Assembly (NCBI RefSeq): GCF_003148685.1 | Contig: NZ_QGGR01000002.1 | Span: 558,001-622,000, forward strand | DNA from: Actinoplanes xinjiangensis | Lineage (GTDB): Bacteria; Actinomycetota; Actinomycetes; Mycobacteriales; Micromonosporaceae | DNA length: 64,000 nt | Reading direction: 5' to 3' | Part shown: in pieces, positions 49,978-58,256 of the stretch | Layout: each line of letters starts with the position of its first letter | Position numbering within the stretch: position 1 is the stretch's first letter | The notes under the pieces: model-generated | What the model saw: only the letters and a program-made list of their open reading frames with translations | Told to the model about the DNA's origin: nothing | Database searches by the model: none | Program-made: the position numbers and the translations under genes

Positions 49978-50967
49978 GTGCTCCGCTTCCTGATCAAGCG
50001 CCTGCTACTGGCGTCGACCACGCTGGTGGCCATCTCGATCGTCACCTTCCTGCTGTTCTTCGCGGTCCCGTCCAGTCCCGCGTGGGTGATGTGCGGGCGG
50101 AACTGCTCCCCCGAGCGGATCGCCCAGGTCGAGCAGAGCCTCGGTCTCGATCAGCCGATCACCAAGCAGTACACCGACTTCGTCAAGGGCATCTTCGTCG
50201 GCCGTACCATCAACGACGCCGGCACCATCCGCGAGTGCGACGCCCCCTGCCTCGGATACTCCTTCCGCAGCAAGGAGCCCGTCACCGACACCATCGAGCG
50301 GTCGCTCCCCGTCACGGTGAGCATCGTGGCCGGCGCGATGGTGGTCTTCCTGACCGTCGGCATCGGCCTCGGCATGCTGGCCGCGCTCAAGAAGGGCACG
50401 GTCTTCGACCGGGTCGCGATCGGCGCCTCCGTCGGCTTCGCCTCCACCCAGACCTACACCCTCGGTGGTGTCCTGCTCCTGCTGCTCGTCTACTCGACCG
50501 GCCTGCTGCCCAACCCGCATTACACGCCCATCACCCAGGATCCCCTGGACTGGGCGGGTGGCATGCTGCTGCCCTGGATCACCCTCGGCCTGATCAACTC
50601 GGCGCTCTACGCCCGGTTGTCGCGGGCCCAGATGATCGAGACGCTTCAGGAGGACTTCGTCCGGACGGCGCGGGCCAAGGGCCTGTCCGCCCGGGTGGTC
50701 AACCGGCGCCACGCGCTGCGTGCCGCGATCACCCCGATCATCACGATCGCCGGTGTCGACCTGGGCGCCTACCTCGGCGGCGTGGTCATCACCGAAAGCG
50801 TGTTCAGCCTCAACGGCATCGGTCGTGAGGCCGCGCAGGCGGTGCAGGACCTGAACCTGCCCCTGGTGATGGCGACCGTCCTGCTGGCGGCATTCTTCAT
50901 CGTCGCCATGAACATCATCGTCGACATGCTCTACGCGGTGATCGACCCCCGCGTGCGACTCGGCTGA
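49978..50967 (+). CDS. Peptide ABC transporter permease (OppB/DppB type)
   Basis: A 329-residue permease with an N-terminal helix directly after MLRFLIKRLLLAS and five more helices. The OppB-type signature is near residues 220-245 (EDFVRTARAKGLSARVVNRRHAL), and the end TVLLAAFFIVAMNIIVDMLYAVIDPRVRLG is characteristic. The extracytoplasmic region near residues 30-95 contains four cysteines (two in VMCGRNC, two in ECDAPC), an uncommon feature that may form disulfides. It starts at GTG 49978 and pairs with the OppC-type permease. Confidence 0.92.
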   Translation: MLRFLIKRLLLASTTLVAISIVTFLLFFAVPSSPAWVMCGRNCSPERIAQVEQSLGLDQPITKQYTDFVKGIFVGRTINDAGTIRECDAPCLGYSFRSKEPVTDTIERSLPVTVSIVAGAMVVFLTVGIGLGMLAALKKGTVFDRVAIGASVGFASTQTYTLGGVLLLLLVYSTGLLPNPHYTPITQDPLDWAGGMLLPWITLGLINSALYARLSRAQMIETLQEDFVRTARAKGLSARVVNRRHALRAAITPIITIAGVDLGAYLGGVVITESVFSLNGIGREAAQAVQDLNLPLVMATVLLAAFFIVAMNIIVDMLYAVIDPRVRLG

Positions 50968-50983
50968 GCCGTGCGGAGCTGAC

Positions 50984-52072
50984 GTGGAAAAGAGCGAAAT
51001 GACGACCTCGACCAGCCCTGCCGCGGCCGCCGTGGACCCGGAGGCCTACCTGCAGGTACGCGATCTCAAGGTGCAGTTCCCCACCGAGGACGGCCTGGTT
51101 CGCGCGGTGGACGGCGTGACCTTCTCGGTGCGCCGCGGCCAGACCCTCGGCATCGTCGGCGAGTCCGGCTCCGGCAAGAGCGTGACCAGCATGTCGATCC
51201 TCGGGCTGCACAATCCCGCCCGTACGAAGATCACCGGTGAGATCTCGATCGGTGGCAAGAACATCGTCGGGATGAAGGAGCAGCAGCTTCAGCGGCTCCG
51301 CGGCAAGGACGTCGCGATGATCTTCCAGGATCCGCTGTCCGCGCTGCACCCGTACTACAAGGTCGGTGCGCAGATCGCCGAGGCGTACAAGGTGCACCAC
51401 CCGTCGGCGAGCAAGAAGGAGGCCACCACGCGGGCGGTCGACATGCTCGACCGGGTCGGCATCCCGCAGCCTCAGCGTCGCGCCAACCAGTACCCGCACG
51501 AGTTCTCCGGCGGTATGCGCCAGCGCGCCATGATCGCGATGGCCCTGGTCAACGACCCGGCACTGGTGATCGCCGACGAGCCGACCACCGCCCTGGACGT
51601 GACCGTGCAGGCGCAGATCCTGGAGCTCCTCGAGGACCTGCAGCGCGAGTTCCAGTCCGCGATCATCATGATCACGCACGACCTCGGCGTGGTGTCGCAG
51701 GTCGCCGACGACGTTCTGGTGATGTACGCGGGACGGCCCGTCGAGACCGGCTCGGTGGAGCAGATCATGAAGCGGCCGCAGCACCCGTACACCTGGGGTC
51801 TGCTCGCCAGCGTTCCGTCGCTGCACGGCGACGCCACCGTCGACCTGGTGCCGATCAAGGGCAACCCGCCCAGCCTGATCAACCTCCCCACGGGTTGTTC
51901 CTTCAACCCGCGCTGTCGTTACGCCGGCCAGAACGGCAACCGCTCCTTCTCCGAGGTTCCGGAGCTCCGCCCGGCCGGCGAGCCGGGGCACAACGTCGCC
52001 TGCCACATGTCCTTCGAGACCCGGCAGCGGCTGTACGCAGAAGACATCGCGCACGCAGGAGTGGCCCAATGA
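50984..52072 (+). CDS. Peptide ABC transporter ATPase (OppD/DppD type)
   Basis: A 362-residue ATPase with Walker [10 protein letters not shown] near residue 60, Q-loop [11 protein letters not shown], signature FSGGMRQRA, Walker [14 protein letters not shown] and H-loop ITHDLGVV. The OppD C-terminal domain with its cysteine-containing loop ([11 protein letters not shown], then HNVACHM) is present; in this family the region can hold an iron-sulfur cluster or zinc. It starts at GTG 50984 (ATG 50999 possible), and its stop overlaps the next start by ATGA at 52069. Confidence 0.93.
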   Translation: MEKSEMTTSTSPAAAAVDPEAYLQVRDLKVQFPTEDGLVRAVDGVTFSVRRGQTLGIVGESGSGKSVTSMSILGLHNPARTKITGEISIGGKNIVGMKEQQLQRLRGKDVAMIFQDPLSALHPYYKVGAQIAEAYKVHHPSASKKEATTRAVDMLDRVGIPQPQRRANQYPHEFSGGMRQRAMIAMALVNDPALVIADEPTTALDVTVQAQILELLEDLQREFQSAIIMITHDLGVVSQVADDVLVMYAGRPVETGSVEQIMKRPQHPYTWGLLASVPSLHGDATVDLVPIKGNPPSLINLPTGCSFNPRCRYAGQNGNRSFSEVPELRPAGEPGHNVACHMSFETRQRLYAEDIAHAGVAQ

Positions 52073-53100
52073 CTGATCTCGCAGGCACCGCGGCGGGCAC
52101 GGCCACGACGACCACTCCGGCCCGTGAGCCGCTGCTCAAGGTCGAGGGCCTGACCAAGCACTTCCCGGTCCGTTCCGGTCTGTGGGGCAAGGGCTCCGTG
52201 GTCCGCGCGGTGGAGAACGTGAACTTCGAGGTCCACCCGGGTGAGACGCTCGGTCTGGTCGGCGAGTCGGGCTGTGGCAAGACCACGACCGGCCGCATGC
52301 TGGTCCGGCTGCTCGAGCCGACCGCCGGCAAGATCACCTTCGATGGTGAGGACATCACCCACACCAAGGGCGCCCGGCTGCGCAAGCTGCGCCAGGACAT
52401 CCAGATCATCTTCCAGGACCCGTACGCGTCGCTGAACCCGCGGCACACGGTCGGCCGGATCGTCGCGATGCCGCTTCAGGTCAACGGCATCACGCCGCCC
52501 GGCGGTGTGAAGCGGCGGGTGCAGGAGCTGCTGGAGACGGTCGGTCTCAACCCGGAGCACTACAACCGGTACCCGCACGAGTTCTCCGGCGGCCAGCGGC
52601 AGCGCATCGGCATCGCCCGGGCCCTGGCGCTGAAGCCCAAGCTGATCGTCGCCGACGAGCCGGTGTCCGCGCTCGACGTGTCGATCCAGGCGCAGGTGGT
52701 CAACCTGCTCCGCCAGCTGCAGCGCGACCTGGGGCTGTCCTTCGTCTTCATCGCCCACGACCTGGCGGTGGTCCGGCACTTCTGTGAGCGGATCGCCGTC
52801 ATGTACCTGGGGCGGATGGTCGAGGTCGGTACGCGTCAGCAGATCTACGAGAACCCGGCCCACCCGTACACCCGCGCCCTTCTCTCCGCCGTGCCGGACG
52901 TGACGAAGCTCGGTGGCCACGGCCGGATCAAGCTGGAGGGTGACGTCCCGTCGCCGATCGACCCGCCGTCCGGCTGTGTCTTCCACACCCGCTGCTGGAA
53001 GGCGCAGGAGAAGTGCTCGGCCGAGGCGCCGGTGCTCCTGCCCAACCCGAACGGCTCGATCTCGGCCTGCCACTTCCCCGAGACGGGCGAAGTGGTCTGA
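52069..53100 (+). CDS. Peptide ABC transporter ATPase (OppF/DppF type)
   Basis: A 343-residue ATPase that partners the preceding one. It has Walker [11 protein letters not shown]-loop [11 protein letters not shown], signature FSGGQRQRI, Walker [14 protein letters not shown] and H-loop IAHDLAVV. The OppF-type ending has [15 protein letters not shown] with three cysteines and a final [11 protein letters not shown] 52069 overlaps the OppD-type stop. A much longer upstream frame exists but overlaps that gene. It is the last gene of the five-gene operon and is followed by a strong terminator. Confidence 0.93.
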   Translation: MTDLAGTAAGTATTTTPAREPLLKVEGLTKHFPVRSGLWGKGSVVRAVENVNFEVHPGETLGLVGESGCGKTTTGRMLVRLLEPTAGKITFDGEDITHTKGARLRKLRQDIQIIFQDPYASLNPRHTVGRIVAMPLQVNGITPPGGVKRRVQELLETVGLNPEHYNRYPHEFSGGQRQRIGIARALALKPKLIVADEPVSALDVSIQAQVVNLLRQLQRDLGLSFVFIAHDLAVVRHFCERIAVMYLGRMVEVGTRQQIYENPAHPYTRALLSAVPDVTKLGGHGRIKLEGDVPSPIDPPSGCVFHTRCWKAQEKCSAEAPVLLPNPNGSISACHFPETGEVV

Positions 53101-53119
53101 TCCACGCCCGCTGATCGTC

Positions 53120-53160
53120 AACCGCCTCCCGCGCTCTCGGCGCGGGAGGCGGTTCGTTTT
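53120..53160 (+). terminator. Rho-independent terminator of the peptide transporter operon
   Basis: A perfect 15-bp stem (AACCGCCTCCCGCGC, loop TCTCG) is followed by CGTTTT, 20 bases after the operon's last stop codon. It is the most classical terminator in the window. Confidence 0.93.
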
Positions 53161-53171
53161 ACCCTGTCCGG

Positions 53172-53801
53172 GTGGATCAGCGATCTCCGACCGTCTATCG
53201 CACCAAGTCGTGGCAGAACCGCCGCCGGGTGGTGACCGTCCTCGGCGGCGCCGGCCTGGTGCTGGGCGGCTACCTGCTCGGCCGCTGGCAGGACACACCT
53301 GCCGAGCCGGTCGTCACGCCGCAGGTGGTGGTCACCACCGCGGCCGCGGCGCCGGCCGCCACCTCGGCGCAGCCGGAGGCGTCCCCCTCGCCCAGCGCTA
53401 TCCCCTATCCGGTGCTCCAGGCCGAGTCGGCCACCGAACGGGCCGGAGTGGAGACCGAGGGCACCGAGGACGAGGGCGGCGGTGACTACGTCGGGTGGAT
53501 CAACCGGGACGATCATCTGCGGTTCGACAACTTCGACTTCGGCGAGGTGCCGGCCGGTCAGGTGCGGCTACGGGTGGCGTCCGGCACCGGCATCACCGGC
53601 CGGCTGCAGATCCGGCTGGACAGCCGGGACGCCGCGCCGGTCGGTGAGCTCTCGGTGAGCGACACCGGGGGCTGGCAGGAGTGGCGTACGAACACCGCCG
53701 CCCTCCAACCGGTCACGGGAGTGCACACGGTGTTCGTCACGTTCACGTCGGCCGACGGCGGCGACTTCCTCAACCTGAACTGGCTGCAGTTCGCGCACTG
53801 A
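53172..53801 (+). CDS. Membrane-anchored protein with CBM6-like domain
   Basis: A 209-residue protein. A basic start (residues 1-20) and one membrane helix (about 21-40) are followed by an Ala/Pro/Ser/Thr linker. The C-terminal ~125 residues resemble a carbohydrate-binding module of family 6/35: YPVLQAESATERAGVETEG, the GGGDYVGWINRDDHLRFDNFDFG block, the VRLRVASG strand and the closing FLNLNWLQF. Such modules bind glycans on the outer face. No catalytic domain is attached, so it may bind cell-wall or environmental polysaccharide as a stand-alone module. It starts at GTG 53172, shortly after the transporter terminator. Confidence 0.8.
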   Translation: MDQRSPTVYRTKSWQNRRRVVTVLGGAGLVLGGYLLGRWQDTPAEPVVTPQVVVTTAAAAPAATSAQPEASPSPSAIPYPVLQAESATERAGVETEGTEDEGGGDYVGWINRDDHLRFDNFDFGEVPAGQVRLRVASGTGITGRLQIRLDSRDAAPVGELSVSDTGGWQEWRTNTAALQPVTGVHTVFVTFTSADGGDFLNLNWLQFAH

Positions 53802-53810
53802 GCCCGGTCG

Positions 53811-54176
53811 TCAGACGGCCGCCCCGGTCCGGCGGGGCGTGCCCTCCAGGGCCGGGATGCTCAGGGTCAGCACGCCGTCGTCATATCGCGCGTCGAGCCG
53901 GTCGGTGTCGAACCTCCCGGCGAGCGGGACCTCCCTGACGAGGGTGCCCGCGGGGTGCTCGGTGACCACGGCCGGCGGGGTCTCCGGCCCGGGACGCCGG
54001 CGCGCGGCGCGGACGGTCAGCGCGCCACCGTCGGCCGTGATGTCGATCGAGGCCGTGTCGGCGCCGGGCAGGGCGATGTCGATGTGGAACGTGCCGTCCA
54101 CCCGGTAGGCGTCGAGCCGGGCCCCGGAGCCCCGGTCCGAGCCCTCCAGGACGCGGGCGGTGAGGGTGGTGAGCAT
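53811..54176 (-). CDS. Hsp20/alpha-crystallin small heat-shock protein
   Basis: A 121-residue small heat-shock protein. The alpha-crystallin core reads from LDAYRVDGTFHIDIALPGAD to DDGVLTLSIPALEG, which includes the conserved A/GxLTLxxP-type ending. The arms on both sides are short. It holds unfolding proteins in a refoldable state without ATP. ATG 54176 is preceded by AGGGAG. A longer frame upstream overlaps the divergent dinB gene and is not used. No CIRCE or HAIR site can be recognised in the 140-base divergent region. Confidence 0.9.
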   Translation of the reverse strand: MLTTLTARVLEGSDRGSGARLDAYRVDGTFHIDIALPGADTASIDITADGGALTVRAARRRPGPETPPAVVTEHPAGTLVREVPLAGRFDTDRLDARYDDGVLTLSIPALEGTPRRTGAAV

Positions 54177-54290
54177 GGGTGGCTCCCTGTTCGCTTGAGC
54201 TTGGGTGACTCGAGTCTGAGAACCGGGAATCCATGGGCGCGATTCCCCCACTACTTTGTGACGGCCGCCGCTCTGCCGGCCTGCGCTTCT

Positions 54291-54306
54291 TCGAACGTAT
54301 GTACTA
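54291..54306 (+). promoter_or_regulatory. SOS-box-like site upstream of dinB
   Basis: TCGAAC-GTAT-GTACTA matches the actinobacterial LexA consensus TCGAAC-N4-GTTCGA fully in the left half and at three of six positions in the right. It ends ten bases before ATG 54317, a usual place for LexA repression of a damage-inducible polymerase. Confidence 0.55.
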
Positions 54307-54316
54307 AAGTGGCGGC

Positions 54317-55495
54317 ATGATCCTGCACGCCGATCTGGACTCGTTCTACGCGTCGGTCGAGCAGCGCGACGATCCCGCGCTGCGCGGCCGGCCGGTCCTG
54401 GTCGGTGGCGGGGTGGTGCTGGCCGCCTCCTACGAGGCGAAGGCGTTCGGGGTGCGTACCCCGATGGCTCTCGGCCGGGCGAGGGCGCTCTGCCCGCACG
54501 CCGTGGTCGTGCCGCCGCGGATGGCCGCCTACGCGGCGGCCAGCAGGGCCGTGTTCGAGGTGTTCCGCGACACCACGCCCCTCGTCGAGCCGCTCTCCAT
54601 CGACGAGGCCTTCCTCGACGTGGAGGGCCTGCGCCGGATCCGCGGGACACCGGAGGAGATCGCCCGCGTGCTGCGGGCGGAGGTCCGCGCGCGGACCGGG
54701 CTGCCGATCACGGTCGGTGTGGCACCCACCAAGTTCCTGGCGAAAGTGGCCAGCGGGGCCGGCAAGCCGGACGGGCTGCTGATCGTGCCACCCGGCCGGG
54801 AGCTGGAGTTCCTGCACCCACTCCCGGTGGAGAAACTGTGGGGCGTCGGCCCGGTCACCGCCGCCAAACTGCGCGAGCGCCAGATCCACACGGTCGGGCA
54901 CGTCGCCCGGATCGGGGAGGCGGCACTGATCGCGATGCTCGGCGGCAACGCCGGACGGCACCTGCACGCGCTCGCACACAACCACGACCCCCGCCGGGTG
55001 GAGACCGGGCGGCGGCGCGGCTCGATCGGGGCGCAATGCGCGCTGGGCCGCTCCGGCTCACGCGGCTTCCCCGAGGTCGAGGCGGTTCTCGGCGCCCTCG
55101 TCGACCGGGTCACCCAGCGGATGCGGCGGGCCCACCGGGCCGGGCGGACGATCACGTTGCGGCTGCGGTTCGGTGACTTCAGCCGGGCCACCCGGTCGCG
55201 CAGCCTGCTCAAGGCCACCATGCAGACCGGCGCGGTATTGCGGACCGCGGTCGACCTGCTGCGCGAGGCGTGGCCGCTGATCGGCGAGCGGGGGCTCACC
55301 CTGGTCGGTGTCGCGGTCAGCAACCTCGACGGTGACGGCGCGGTCCAGATGGAGCTGCCGTTCGAGCCACCCCGGGCCGACGGGCTGGACGCGGCGGTCG
55401 ACCGGGTTCGCGACCGGTTCGGGTCCGGTGCCCTGCGACGGGCCGCGATGATCGGCCGCGAGATCTCCCCGTCGGTCCCGATCCTCCCGGACTGA
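54317..55495 (+). CDS. dinB: DNA polymerase IV (Y-family)
   Basis: A 392-residue translesion polymerase. Catalytic carboxylates are visible in ILHADLDSFYASVE (residues about 2-15) and SIDEAFLDVEG near residues 95-105. YEAKAFGVRTPM is the nucleotide-binding fingers segment, and the thumb and little-finger domains follow. The segment QMELPF near residue 345 fits the beta-clamp-binding pattern. It copies past damaged bases with low fidelity. The LexA-box-like site in front fits DNA-damage induction. It diverges from the hsp20 gene. Length is slightly above E. coli DinB. Confidence 0.95.
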   Translation: MILHADLDSFYASVEQRDDPALRGRPVLVGGGVVLAASYEAKAFGVRTPMALGRARALCPHAVVVPPRMAAYAAASRAVFEVFRDTTPLVEPLSIDEAFLDVEGLRRIRGTPEEIARVLRAEVRARTGLPITVGVAPTKFLAKVASGAGKPDGLLIVPPGRELEFLHPLPVEKLWGVGPVTAAKLRERQIHTVGHVARIGEAALIAMLGGNAGRHLHALAHNHDPRRVETGRRRGSIGAQCALGRSGSRGFPEVEAVLGALVDRVTQRMRRAHRAGRTITLRLRFGDFSRATRSRSLLKATMQTGAVLRTAVDLLREAWPLIGERGLTLVGVAVSNLDGDGAVQMELPFEPPRADGLDAAVDRVRDRFGSGALRRAAMIGREISPSVPILPD

Positions 55496-55518
55496 GCCGC
55501 CGTCGCGCCCTGCCCAAG

Positions 55519-55812
55519 ATCGGCCCGGCGGGCGCCGCGCTTCACGGGGCGGGCCTGCCCGGTGCGGACTGATCGGCGCGGGCGTCGCGGTTCACGCGCC
55601 TCCCCGCGCGAGGCGGCCGGATCAGTGCGGGCGTCGCGCTTCACGCGCCTCCCCGCGCGAGGCGGCCGGATCAGTGCGGGCGTCGCAGTTCATGCGCGTC
55701 CCCGCGCGACGCGGCCGGATCGCGCGGGCGTTGCAGTTCATGCGCGTACCCGCGCGACGCGATCGGATCGGTGCGTGGCGTCGCGCTTCACGCGCGTTCC
55801 GCGGTGCGGCCG
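55519..55812. repeat. Six-copy ~49-bp tandem array after dinB
   Basis: Five clear copies and one degenerate leading copy of a 47-49-base unit that begins GATCRGTGCGGGCGTCGC and contains TTCACGCGC, CCCGCGCG and GGCCG fill most of the space between dinB and the convergent membrane-protein gene. Copies two and three are almost identical. No gene is supported here although the plus strand stays open. Confidence 0.8.
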
Positions 55813-55830
55813 GAACGGGGCGGGCGCTGT

Positions 55831-56226
55831 TCAGGGGGTGCTCTTGCGGGATGCGGCCGGGTCGGGGCGGCGGCGGGTGAGCAGCCAGGCGACGCCGCCG
55901 CAGATCGCGCCCACCGCGAGGCCGGTGACCAGGCTGGACAGGGTCATCCCGGCGCGGGCCAGTGGCTCGGCGACGGACGCCTCGCCGTTCCACAGGGCGT
56001 TGTGGATGACGGCCAGGCAGATGCCGTAGACGGCGCCCGCCCCGAGCAGGAGCCGCACCGGGGACGGCGAGCGGGTCACCGCGGTCACCACCCAGATCAG
56101 CAGCGGCACGAAGACCAGCAGTGCGTTGAGGCCGGTGCCCTCGTGGACCAGGCCGAGGTCGTGCAGGACCGCCCGGGGCGCCGCGAGCAGGCCCAGAACG
56201 ATCATGAGGGGGATGTCTTTCCGCAT
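55831..56226 (-). CDS. Small integral membrane protein
   Basis: A 131-residue protein with four hydrophobic segments (residues about 6-18, 30-50, 58-78, 92-117) and a basic C-terminal tail RRRPDPAASRKS. I do not recognise a family. ATG 56226 (MRKDIPLMIVLG) is preferred over an upstream frame start because the membrane segment begins there. It diverges from the histidine kinase gene, so it might belong to the same regulon, but this is only positional. Confidence 0.65.
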   Translation of the reverse strand: MRKDIPLMIVLGLLAAPRAVLHDLGLVHEGTGLNALLVFVPLLIWVVTAVTRSPSPVRLLLGAGAVYGICLAVIHNALWNGEASVAEPLARAGMTLSSLVTGLAVGAICGGVAWLLTRRRPDPAASRKSTP

Positions 56227-56336
56227 GGGATCCGACGGTAGGGATCGGGGCGGCACGGCGAATCCCGCCGGTGGCGTCGGCAGGTGTCGCTTTTCGGCGT
56301 ACCCGGACCCGGAGAACTCTGCCTAGCATCACAGAG

Positions 56337-57410
56337 GTGCGGAAGATGCTGGTGGACGGCGCGGTCGCGGCCGGTGTCGCCGGGGTGCTGGCGCTGATCG
56401 CCTCGGCGGACCTCGGTGGGCGGGGCGGCATCGGCGCCTATCTCGGGGCGGCGGCCCTCGGCGCGCTGATGCTCGGGCGGCGGCGCCACTCGCGTACCGT
56501 GCTGATCCTGACCGTTCTTGGTCTTTTCGCCTATTATGCCGCCGGGTTTCCGGCGATCGGTGTCGCGGTCCCGGTGGCCGCCGCGCTGTACTCGGCCGCC
56601 GAGGCCGGGCATCGCCGGATCGCCGTCGTTGCGGCGCTGGTCGCCCTGGTGGTCTCCGTGGTGTTCCGGCTGCGGGAAGGGCAGGACTTCGGGCTCGTGG
56701 TGCTGTACGACGGGATCGGCCACCTCGCCCTGATGGCGGCCGCGATCGCCCTCGGTGAGCTGGTCCGGGCACGCCGCCGGATCGCCGCGCTCACCGGGCG
56801 CCAGATCGCACTGGAGGCCGGGCGCCGGGTTCACGAGCACAATCAGGAACTCTCCCGGGAGCTGCACGACTCGATCGGGCATGCGCTGACCGTCGCCGCG
56901 ATTCAGGCCAATGTGGCGCGGCAGGAGGCGCCGCATCGGCCGGACGCCGCGGTCGCCGCCCTCGACCACGTGGCGCGGGCGCTCTCCGACGCACTCGCCG
57001 AGCTGCGGAGCACCGTCCGGACCCTGCGGGCCGGGCCGGAGCCGTCACTCGGCGACCTGGGCGCGCTGATCGACACCGCCCGGGACGCCGGTTTCCGGGT
57101 ACGCACCGCGATCGAGCCGGTCGAGGATCCGGCGACCGCGGCCACCGCGTACCGGCTGGTCCGGGAGGCGGTGACGAACGTGCTGCGGCACTCGGCGGGC
57201 CGCAGCATCGCGGTGGAGATCCGCGAGGACGACGGACTCGTGCTGGTCAGCGTGGAGGACGACGGTCCGCCCAGCGGTCCGGAGGCGGCCGGGGCGGGCC
57301 TGACCGGGCTCCGCGAGCGGGTCACCGCGGCCGGCGGGCGGCTCGACGCCGGACCGGTCGCCCACGGATGGCGGGTCAGCGCCGCCCTGCCGCTGGCGGC
57401 GGCCCGGTGA
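56337..57410 (+). CDS. NarL-partner sensor histidine kinase
   Basis: A 357-residue membrane kinase with about five hydrophobic segments in residues 5-145. The HisKA_3 motif ELSRELHDSIGHALTVAA lies near residue 180, and the HATPase has VTNVLRHSAG, VSVEDDGPP and a GAGLTGLRERV G-box. GTG 56337 is chosen at the start of homology; no strong binding site is seen. Its stop sits inside a GTGA that also starts a repeat-encoded mini-ORF, so the kinase is coupled to its regulator through that small frame and not directly, unlike the other kinase-regulator pairs here. Confidence 0.88.
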   Translation: MRKMLVDGAVAAGVAGVLALIASADLGGRGGIGAYLGAAALGALMLGRRRHSRTVLILTVLGLFAYYAAGFPAIGVAVPVAAALYSAAEAGHRRIAVVAALVALVVSVVFRLREGQDFGLVVLYDGIGHLALMAAAIALGELVRARRRIAALTGRQIALEAGRRVHEHNQELSRELHDSIGHALTVAAIQANVARQEAPHRPDAAVAALDHVARALSDALAELRSTVRTLRAGPEPSLGDLGALIDTARDAGFRVRTAIEPVEDPATAATAYRLVREAVTNVLRHSAGRSIAVEIREDDGLVLVSVEDDGPPSGPEAAGAGLTGLRERVTAAGGRLDAGPVAHGWRVSAALPLAAAR

Positions 57411-57562
57411 GCCCGGTACATGACGGCGGTCGACGACCAGCCGCTAGAGGTGGCCCGGTGAGCCCGGTACATACCGCCGGTCGACGACCAGCCGTTGGAG
57501 GTGGCCCGGTGAGCGCGGTACATGGAGCCGGTCGACGACCAGCCGCTGGAGGTGGCCGGTGA
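57407..57562 (+). CDS. Repeat-encoded mini-ORF coupling kinase and regulator
   Basis: Three tandem 51-base units lie between the kinase and regulator genes. Because 51 is a multiple of three, the frame from GTG 57407 stays open for 51 codons, reading VSPVHDGGRRPAARGGP, then VSPVHTAGRRPAVGGGP, then VSAVHGAGRRPAAGGGR. Its GTG overlaps the kinase stop (GTGA), and its TGA overlaps the regulator's GTG 57559. Each unit carries a GAGG or GGAGG before its own GTG. It may be translated only to pass ribosomes on to the regulator. A peptide function is not claimed. Confidence 0.5.
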   Translation: MSPVHDGGRRPAARGGPVSPVHTAGRRPAVGGGPVSAVHGAGRRPAAGGGR

Positions 57563-58242
57563 GCGCGGTGCGGGTGGTGCTCGTCGATGACCAGTCGCTG
57601 GTCCGGGCCGGGATAACGGCCCTGCTCACCGGCGACGCGGACGGCCCGGGCGAGACGATCGAGGTGGTCGGGGCGGCGCAGGACGGGATCGCCGGGGTGG
57701 CGCTGGTACGGCGGCTGCGGCCGGACGTCGTCCTGATGGACATCCGGATGCCGGGTGGGGACGGCATCGCCGCCGTGCGGGAGCTCCGGGCCGGGCCCAC
57801 CGGGCGGGACGTCGCGATTCTCATGCTGACCACATTCGACACCGATGAGGAGGTGCTCGGAGCGATGCGGGCCGGCGCCGACGGCTATCTGCTCAAGGAC
57901 ACCGCGCCCGGACCGCTGCGGGACGCCGTCCGGGCCGCCGCCCGCGGGGAGCCGGTCCTCTCCCCCGGGGTGACCCGGCAGGTCATGGCGCACGCGGCCG
58001 CCGCACCGCAGCCGGTTCCCGACGCGCGGCTGGAGCGGCTCACCGCCCGGGAGCGGGAGGTGCTGGCCGCTCTCGCGGACGGCGACGACAACGCGGCGAT
58101 CGCCCGGGCGTTGTCGTTGAGCCCGGAGACCGTCCGGACGTACGTCCACCGGATCCTGGCCAAACTGGAGGCCGGAAGCCGCGCGCAGCTCGTCGCCATC
58201 GCTCATCGCAGCGGCCTGGCGGCGGCCCGCCGCCGTGCGTGA
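57559..58242 (+). CDS. NarL/LuxR-family response regulator
   Basis: A 227-residue regulator. The receiver has LVDDQSLVRAG, phosphoacceptor Asp in VVLMDIRMPGGDG near residue 59 and Lys in LLKDTA near 112. The LuxR-type HTH occupies the C-terminus (LTAREREVLAALADGDDNAAIARAL, then SPETVRTYVHRILAKL). GTG 57559 follows GGAGG with the right spacing. The first codons and binding site resemble the 51-base repeats just upstream, which seem to be copies of this start region. Its end nearly meets cobF (58257), but a link to cobalamin is not implied by sequence. Confidence 0.92.
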   Translation: MSAVRVVLVDDQSLVRAGITALLTGDADGPGETIEVVGAAQDGIAGVALVRRLRPDVVLMDIRMPGGDGIAAVRELRAGPTGRDVAILMLTTFDTDEEVLGAMRAGADGYLLKDTAPGPLRDAVRAAARGEPVLSPGVTRQVMAHAAAAPQPVPDARLERLTAREREVLAALADGDDNAAIARALSLSPETVRTYVHRILAKLEAGSRAQLVAIAHRSGLAAARRRA

Positions 58243-58256
58243 GGCAGACTCAGGGC

